Assembly: GCF_949628215.1 (NCBI RefSeq)
Contig: NC_134282.1
Location: forward strand, 15,728,723 to 15,792,722
Length of the DNA: 64,000 nt
Origin: Phalacrocorax aristotelis
Lineage: Eukaryota > Chordata > Aves > Suliformes > Phalacrocoracidae
Reading direction: 5' to 3'
A model generated the notes under the pieces. The model ran no database searches. It saw only the letters and a list, made by a program, of their open reading frames with translations, and was not told the origin of the DNA. A program made the position numbers and the translations under genes. This document shows positions 62,901-64,000 of this stretch, one piece after another. The first letter of the stretch is position 1. Every line of letters begins with the position of its first letter.

Positions 62901-64000
62901 CCACTCACAGAAGTCACTGTCGAATGTGCAGGTGAAATAGCAGTCTGTTGTGGGAGCTGGATATGGTGCAGGAAGGGAAGCAAAGTTTTAGACTGAGGGA
63001 GGGGCCACCCTCAGTGCCCCACAGGGCACACCTACATTCATGGCATGCTCATGGCCCAGTGAGGATGGCCGAACAAGAGGAAACGCATGAGCTGAGTGCC
63101 CAGCACAGCCAGTAAAAAACATGGATGGGAGACAATGGTACCTGTGCTTGTCCCAGGTGCTGGTGATGTTGTTGTATGTGGAGGCCGTGTTGAGGTGCCT
63201 GGCAAAGGGGCTGAGGTTGTAGGAGCTGCTGGATGTACAGTGAAACAAAGATGGAGAAGGTGTGTTTCACAATGAGGATTTCTTCCCAAATGGCCGTGTT
63301 TCCCGCTTCCCAGTCACCGCCCCCACCCTGGCAAAGGGATCGAAGGACAGGAATTCCACAGCATCCCTGTCACGATGAGTCTCTCCACCCCAGGGCTGGC
63401 CCACCAGAGTATTAGGCAACACACGGAGCAACCCCCACCAGAGCTGCCCCACTCCTTGAATTTGGGCCACAAAGGAGACCAACGGAACACTTACCACAGA
63501 CAGTGCCAGCACTCCAGTCTCCCAGAGCAACACCTGCCGCAGCACAGGCCGCGGCATAGGCCCCCAGGTCATCGCAGAGCTGCTCCGTGCTGCCACTCGT
63601 GGCACACTGGTCATACACACAGCTCTCAAAGTACGCCTTGGGCGGCAGAACGGCATGGCACGGGTTGAACGGGCCACTGAGTTGCAGGAGGATTGCACAC
63701 TTGTCGTGAGCTGCCGCCTCCTCGGAGGGGGAGCAGGGCGCAGGAGGCCTGATGGCTGGGTCACACCTACGAAGCAGACAGACAGCCCTGAGCTCACAGC
63801 AGCCTGTGGACCCCAGACACACTTTTCCGGACCCCCTCCCCAGCCAAGAGCTCAGCCGCTGGGGTCCAGATCCCTCGCTAAGACAAGGCACCCACGGCTG
63901 TCGCTTGCAAGGGCGGGCAACGTGGCCCACGGTCACCATTCCCCTCCGTGGCATCAGGTGGACAGAAACAAATGGCCGAGGCAGTTGCGATCGCAACAGC
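11798..64000 (-). CDS. ZAN: Giant zonadhesin-like gene (gene span; 73 exons traced, 5' end outside window)
   Basis: One reading frame with consistent splice phases can be followed through 73 exons. N- to C-terminal order inside the window is: C8 (unit 5, partial); Pro/Thr linker; MAM; three tandem units of [Pro/Thr linker, VWD-C8, TIL-VWC-VWD-C8, TIL-VWC-VWD-C8]; Pro/Thr linker; MAM; one more such unit; Pro/Thr linker; three complete VWD-C8-TIL-VWC modules; EGF; transmembrane helix; short basic tail. Zonadhesin is a sperm-membrane adhesion protein of mammals with MAM, mucin-like, VWD and EGF-TM parts in that order, so the architecture matches. FCGBP has similar triple-D repeats but no MAM, EGF or TM. 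About 6,070 residues are encoded here. Function in this lineage is not shown by the sequence, and the N-terminus and signal peptide are not in the window. That a single transcript joins all of this is inferred from phase, not from transcripts. Confidence 0.75.
12275..12368 (-). CDS. ZAN: Zonadhesin-like: transmembrane exon
   Basis: Starting after acceptor 'cccacag', the exon encodes an acidic lead (EDSDH) and then about 23 hydrophobic residues ([18 protein letters not shown]...), before the basic residues of the next exon. Donor GTAAAG, phase 2. This single-pass helix right after an EGF domain separates zonadhesin from the secreted relatives FCGBP and the gel-forming mucins. Confidence 0.9.
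12736..12867 (-). CDS. ZAN: Zonadhesin-like: EGF-like domain exon
   Basis: A 132-nt exon encodes six cysteines in EGF spacing ('[12 protein letters not shown]', then '[14 protein letters not shown]'). Both flanking phases are 1, the usual state for an EGF module. It immediately precedes the membrane exon. Confidence 0.9.
13040..13178 (-). CDS. ZAN: Zonadhesin-like: terminal VWC-like exon (module D3)
   Basis: 139 nt, starting at acceptor 'cttccag'. It encodes the short Cys-rich segment that follows each TIL ('[12 protein letters not shown]', then 'CGSDEICG' and 'GCYR'). Phase 0 in, phase 1 out. Confidence 0.82.
14140..14339 (-). CDS. ZAN: Zonadhesin-like: TIL domain (module D3)
   Basis: 200 nt. 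A trypsin-inhibitor-like Cys-rich domain, beginning '[10 protein letters not shown]' with '[15 protein letters not shown]' in the middle and ending '...YYE'. Donor GTACAG. Same length and phases (1 to 0) as the TIL exons of the repeat units. Confidence 0.88.
15256..16936 (-). CDS. ZAN: Zonadhesin-like: C8 domain of module D3, two exons
   Basis: Exons 16936-16760 (177 nt) and 15386-15256 (131 nt), phases 2-2 and 2-1. The C8 pattern is present ('[12 protein letters not shown]', 'SCLFDMC', '[13 protein letters not shown]', 'TTC'). An acidic, Ser-rich insert (DESEEEPDP) precedes the first C8 cysteine. In the amplified units upstream the same domain is one exon. Confidence 0.85.
17520..17575 (+). 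repeat. Purine-rich GGAA-type microsatellite
   Basis: The intron carries degenerate 'gacagacaga' followed by 'ggaaggaagggaggaaggg'-like repeats on the plus strand, directly upstream of a CR1 insertion. Confidence 0.8.
17648..19083 (+). mobile_element. CR1 LINE, about 1.4 kb, antisense in a zonadhesin-like intron
   Basis: The plus strand shows CR1 reverse-transcriptase fingers and palm ('[16 protein letters not shown]', '[10 protein letters not shown]', 'QGSILGP', 'FADDTKL'), the 3' domain, and the CR1 tail ending near 19083 ('gattccgtgattctgcgatc'). An in-frame TGA at 18103-18105 and frameshifts near 18465 and 18680 show it is dead. It sits in the 2.7 kb intron between exons 19628 and 16936, in opposite orientation to the host gene. 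Confidence 0.92.
19628..21848 (-). CDS. ZAN: Zonadhesin-like: VWD domain of module D3, three exons
   Basis: Exons 21848-21598, 20966-20837 and 19796-19628. The domain opens with '[10 protein letters not shown]' and contains the VWD core ('[14 protein letters not shown]'). The usual CGLCG motif reads E-GLCG here, so the first cysteine of the CXXC pair is missing. The end ('FGESWKV') matches other VWD domains. Phases 1-0, 0-1 and 1-2 join without a break. Confidence 0.87.
21005..21030. repeat. Perfect 26-bp palindrome in an intron
   Basis: The 13-base arm 'TGAAGCCAGATTT' is followed directly by its exact reverse complement. It lies about 40 bp upstream (in gene sense) of the 20966-20837 exon acceptor. 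Confidence 0.92.
23117..23258 (-). CDS. ZAN: Zonadhesin-like: VWC-like exon (module D2)
   Basis: 142 nt after acceptor 'tgtccag'. Cys-rich segment ('[15 protein letters not shown]', '[10 protein letters not shown]'). Phase 0 in, 1 out, equal to the module D3 equivalent. Confidence 0.82.
23720..23928 (-). CDS. ZAN: Zonadhesin-like: TIL domain (module D2)
   Basis: 209 nt. Starts '[13 protein letters not shown]', has '[16 protein letters not shown]' and ends '...NNYYS'. Acceptor 'cacacag', donor GTAAGT, phases 1 to 0. It is slightly longer than the other TIL exons because of an extra KTEK segment. Confidence 0.88.
25135..25403 (-). CDS. ZAN: Zonadhesin-like: C8 domain (module D2), single exon
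   Basis: 269 nt, phase 2 to 1. C8 signature '[13 protein letters not shown]', 'CIYDMC', 'YVDTCRNHG', 'WRNSTFC'. The acceptor was chosen as 'tcatgcag' at 25404 because only that joins in phase with the upstream exon; an alternative AG further up gives a stop. Confidence 0.85.
26109..27735 (-). CDS. ZAN: Zonadhesin-like: VWD domain of module D2, three exons
   Basis: Exons 27735-27494, 26852-26688 and 26233-26109. Opens with '[12 protein letters not shown]', continues with '[14 protein letters not shown]' and closes with '[10 protein letters not shown]'. The CGMCG motif reads HGMCG across the last exon junction, so the first cysteine of CXXC is replaced by His. Confidence 0.87.
28488..28632 (-). 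CDS. ZAN: Zonadhesin-like: VWC-like exon (module D1)
   Basis: 145 nt after acceptor 'cactcag'. Cys-rich ('[15 protein letters not shown]', 'CGVQEECSI', 'GCHSNG'). Phase 0 to 1. Confidence 0.82.
28930..29132 (-). CDS. ZAN: Zonadhesin-like: TIL domain (module D1), with a GC donor
   Basis: 203 nt, starting '[19 protein letters not shown]' and ending '...NQYHQ'. The only donor that keeps phase 0 is CAG|GCAAGT, the strong consensus for the rare GC-AG intron class. All other introns traced in this gene have GT donors. Confidence 0.85.
29690..29790. repeat. AT-rich tandem low-complexity repeat
   Basis: An imperfect array of 'tttagtaaa/aaatttagt' units in an intron. Several of the units are self-complementary. 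Confidence 0.85.
30013..30908 (-). CDS. ZAN: Zonadhesin-like: C8 domain (module D1), two exons
   Basis: Exons 30908-30817 (92 nt) and 30189-30013 (177 nt). Cysteines occur in '[16 protein letters not shown]', '[13 protein letters not shown]', 'NCVYDMC', 'AYAESC' and 'ATLC'. Donor GTAGTA, acceptor 'tacacag', then donor GTGAGT; phases 2-1 and 1-1. Confidence 0.85.
31379..33751 (-). CDS. ZAN: Zonadhesin-like: VWD domain of module D1, three exons
   Basis: Exons 33751-33504 (248 nt, the same length as the homologous exon of every repeat unit), 33220-33043 and 31487-31379. Motifs in order: '[10 protein letters not shown]', '[15 protein letters not shown]', 'CGLCG' split by an intron, and 'LGQSWLVPE'. 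The last donor is ATGTATGT; the nearer GTAACA would break the phase into the C8 exon. This module keeps the intact CXXC pair, unlike D2 and D3. Confidence 0.86.
32431..32490 (+). repeat. Polypyrimidine tract
   Basis: A degenerate T/C-only run ('ttcttttctttctttttc' and similar) on the plus strand within a 1.55 kb intron. Confidence 0.8.
33752..35367 (-). other. Intron joining the amplified array to the C-terminal modules, with a diverged linker relic
   Basis: This intron lies upstream (in gene sense) of exon 33751-33504. Most of it is AT-rich and featureless. At about 34975-35360 it contains a clearly diverged copy of the sequence around the Pro/Thr linker exon of the repeat units. For example, 'ctgtgccaacatgggatat' here matches 'ctgtgccaacatggcagat' in the units. 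The AG acceptor of the relic is mutated, so it is not an exon. Confidence 0.6.
35578..35673 (-). CDS. ZAN: Zonadhesin-like: Pro/Thr linker exon before the C-terminal modules
   Basis: 96 nt, phase 1 to 1, encoding 32 residues almost entirely Pro, Thr, Ser and Lys ('[18 protein letters not shown]...'). Such stretches are usually O-glycosylated spacers. The same exon recurs at 41512-41607, 49367-49462, 55293-55388 and 61219-61314, nearly identical each time. Confidence 0.82.
35932..38246 (-). CDS. ZAN: Unit 1 module Dc: TIL, VWC + VWD, C8 in four exons
   Basis: TIL exon 38246-38047 ('[10 protein letters not shown]', '[15 protein letters not shown]'). VWC + VWD exon 37945-37565 ('[12 protein letters not shown]'). 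VWD second half 37198-36912 ('[15 protein letters not shown]'). C8 exon 36203-35932 ('[11 protein letters not shown]', 'SCVYDQC', 'DWSAGTVC'). The C8 is followed directly by a Pro/Thr linker exon, so the TIL-VWC expected after a C8 is absent at this junction in every unit. Confidence 0.88.
36695..36711 (+). repeat. GGGT microsatellite in the Dc intron, unit-specific length
   Basis: Tandem GGGT runs on the plus strand. Units 1 and 2 (36.70 and 44.55 kb) carry two more GGGT repeats (8 bp) than units 3 and 4 (50.48 and 56.41 kb). Confidence 0.9.
38398..39944 (-). CDS. ZAN: Unit 1 module Db: TIL + VWC + VWD + C8 in two exons
   Basis: Exon 39944-39346 (599 nt) fuses TIL ('[10 protein letters not shown]', '[15 protein letters not shown]'), the VWC-like segment and the first half of VWD. 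Exon 38962-38398 (565 nt) fuses the second half of VWD ('[15 protein letters not shown]') and C8 ('[12 protein letters not shown]', 'CFYDLC', 'WRNTTFC'). The VWD opens with SDPHY, so the Gly of the usual GDPH motif is Ser; all four units share this. Homologous domains in the C-terminal part of the gene use twice as many exons. Confidence 0.88.
40234..41246 (-). CDS. ZAN: Unit 1 module Da: VWD + C8
   Basis: Exon 41246-40999 carries '[13 protein letters not shown]', with an intact GDPH motif, and the first half of VWD. Exon 40904-40621 carries the second half with 'CGMCGNYNG' and 'LGNSWQV'. Exon 40511-40234 carries the C8 ('[13 protein letters not shown]', 'CFYDLC', 'WRNATFC'). The C8 acceptor 'tttccacag' was chosen over a nearby 'ctcag' because only it keeps the frame. 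No TIL precedes this VWD; the Pro/Thr linker does. Confidence 0.88.
41868..41950 (-). pseudogene. Decayed C8 exon relic beside the MAM cassette
   Basis: Read on the minus strand, this gives '[19 protein letters not shown]', clearly homologous to the C8 end '[13 protein letters not shown]' of the units. The donor is destroyed (TGCAG|TCAC followed by a T run) and the upstream part of the domain is unrecognisable. The flanking MAM exon and linker exon are both phase 1, so the relic is skipped without loss of frame. Confidence 0.75.
42042..43521 (-). CDS. ZAN: MAM cassette 1: Pro/Thr linker and MAM domain, four exons
   Basis: Exons 43521-43435 (87 nt, Pro/Thr/Ser-rich '[16 protein letters not shown]'), 43249-43100 (MAM start, '[12 protein letters not shown]' and 'CDWIRNKG'), 42485-42229 (MAM core, '[15 protein letters not shown]' and '[11 protein letters not shown]') and 42126-42042 (MAM end, '[14 protein letters not shown]'). 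Total 579 nt, phases 1-1, 1-1, 1-0 and 0-1, so the cassette is frame-neutral. MAM domains are extracellular adhesion modules. In mammalian zonadhesin they are N-terminal; here one is embedded inside the VWD array. Confidence 0.88.
43788..49462 (-). CDS. ZAN: Array unit 2: linker + three VWD-C8 modules, ten exons
   Basis: Exons in gene order: 49462-49367, 49101-48854, 48759-48476, 48366-48089, 47799-47201, 46817-46253, 46101-45902, 45800-45420, 45053-44767 and 44059-43788. Domain content and phases equal unit 1. Markers: 'LAPYNC' in the Db TIL (as unit 3), 'LYQSD' (as unit 1), long GGGT tract (as unit 1) and one fewer C near 44115. This unit lies just upstream of MAM cassette 1. Its C8-side intron variants ('caacgtggcc' at 44213, single-C deletion) recur in the partial unit 5, which also precedes a MAM cassette. 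Confidence 0.9.
49721..55388 (-). CDS. ZAN: Array unit 3: linker + three VWD-C8 modules, ten exons
   Basis: Exons in gene order: 55388-55293, 55027-54780, 54685-54402, 54292-54015, 53725-53127, 52743-52179, 52027-51828, 51726-51346, 50979-50693 and 49992-49721. Open and in phase throughout. Markers: 'LAPYNC' (as unit 2), 'LYRSD' (as unit 4), short GGGT tract (as unit 4) and a synonymous change in the Db C8 at 52340. It joins unit 2 directly through a linker with no MAM cassette. Confidence 0.9.
55647..61314 (-). CDS. ZAN: Array unit 4: linker + three VWD-C8 modules, ten exons
   Basis: Exons in gene order: 61314-61219, 60953-60706, 60611-60328, 60218-59941, 59651-59053, 58669-58105, 57953-57754, 57652-57272, 56905-56619 and 55918-55647. 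Markers: 'MAPVTC' in the Db TIL (as unit 1), but 'LYRSD' and the short GGGT tract (as unit 3). One Q-to-R change occurs in 'NSWRVS' (Da), and a cluster of intron differences occurs just after the last C8 (about 55584-55617). It follows MAM cassette 2. Confidence 0.9.
61575..61657 (-). pseudogene. Second copy of the decayed C8 relic
   Basis: This lies exactly 19,707 bp from the relic at 41868 and is nearly identical, including the lost donor and T run. A single difference in the flanking sequence (about 61646) replaces Leu by Arg in the conceptual reading. Confidence 0.75.
61749..63228 (-). CDS. ZAN: MAM cassette 2: Pro/Thr linker and MAM domain, four exons
   Basis: Exons 63228-63142, 62956-62807, 62192-61936 and 61833-61749, each exactly 19,707 bp above those of cassette 1 and with the same phases. 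The MAM coding sequence appears identical to cassette 1 by eye. It separates the last C8 of unit 5 from unit 4. Confidence 0.88.
63495..63766 (-). CDS. ZAN: Array unit 5 (partial): final C8 exon
   Basis: The C8 exon of module Dc ('[11 protein letters not shown]', 'SCVYDQC', 'DWSAGTVC') with donor GTAAGT, phase 1 out. The rest of the unit lies to the right of the window. Intron sequence up to 64000 matches unit 2, so the array continues. Confidence 0.88.

Larger units (their letters stand above)
35368..64000 (-). repeat. Recent tandem array of zonadhesin units (5,926 bp and 7,855 bp units; 19,707 bp higher-order repeat)
   Basis: Equivalent positions recur at exact spacings. The start of the Dc1 exon is at 37565, 45420, 51346 and 57272, giving differences of 7,855, 5,926 and 5,926. 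The difference of 1,929 bp is the MAM cassette. The MAM cassette itself recurs exactly 19,707 bp apart (for example 43249 and 62956). Introns are as conserved as exons, so amplification or homogenisation is recent. The left edge is sharp: similarity to the units starts at about 35368 and sequence to the left is diverged. The array continues past the right edge. Confidence 0.93.

Noticed and set aside
35368-64000. The repeat array as a CRISPR, satellite or mobile-element array
   Set aside because: Units are split genes with conserved domains and correct splice phases. No terminal repeats, target-site duplications or spacer pattern were seen.
11798-64000. Identity as FCGBP, a gel-forming mucin, otogelin or alpha-tectorin
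   Set aside because: These share VWD-C8-TIL modules, but the combination of MAM domains with an EGF-transmembrane-short tail end matches zonadhesin. There is no ZP domain or C-terminal cystine knot.

Overview
The window looks like sauropsid nuclear DNA, most probably from a bird. It carries several CR1-type LINE copies with the typical 3' tail (repeated 'tcatagaat/attctgtga' motif), vertebrate split genes with GT-AG introns, a CpG-island promoter, and no bacterial features. Two protein-coding genes are supported, both on the minus strand. Gene order therefore runs from high to low coordinates.

Region by region: 1-4.35 kb is intergenic with one CR1 3' end. 4.35-8.5 kb holds a complete three-coding-exon PLAAT1-type gene (LRAT/NlpC-P60 fold phospholipase/acyltransferase, 169 aa) with its 3' UTR, a CR1 in an intron and a CpG-island promoter. 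8.6-11.65 kb is intergenic, including a 1.1 kb CR1. From 11.65 kb to beyond the right edge runs one very large zonadhesin-like gene. Its 3' end encodes three full VWD-C8-TIL-VWC modules, an EGF-like domain, a transmembrane helix and a short basic cytoplasmic tail. These exons are small and separated by AT-rich introns (11.8-33.75 kb).

Upstream of that, from about 35.37 kb to the right edge, the gene becomes a GC-rich, compact, almost perfectly repeated array. Each repeat unit has 10 coding exons (a Pro/Thr linker plus three VWD-C8 modules) totalling 3,210 coding nucleotides, or exactly 1,070 codons. Four full units are present, plus the last exon of a fifth. Two further 193-codon cassettes, each a Pro/Thr linker and a MAM domain, sit between units. 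Spacing is exact: short unit 5,926 bp, MAM-containing unit 7,855 bp, giving a higher-order repeat of 7,855 + 5,926 + 5,926 = 19,707 bp. I could follow the reading frame and splice phase through 73 exons, which gives about 6,070 residues with the N-terminus still outside the window.

The EGF-transmembrane tail and the MAM domains point to zonadhesin (ZAN) rather than FCGBP, mucins or tectorins. The repetition in threes recalls FCGBP. The main point of interest is this giant, recently amplified, frame-neutral array of MAM + triple-D cassettes. Its units show mosaic variants (gene conversion or unequal exchange), and its exons are fused relative to the older C-terminal modules. All exon borders were read by eye from splice signals and phase. 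Identity percentages, orthology and expression could not be computed here.
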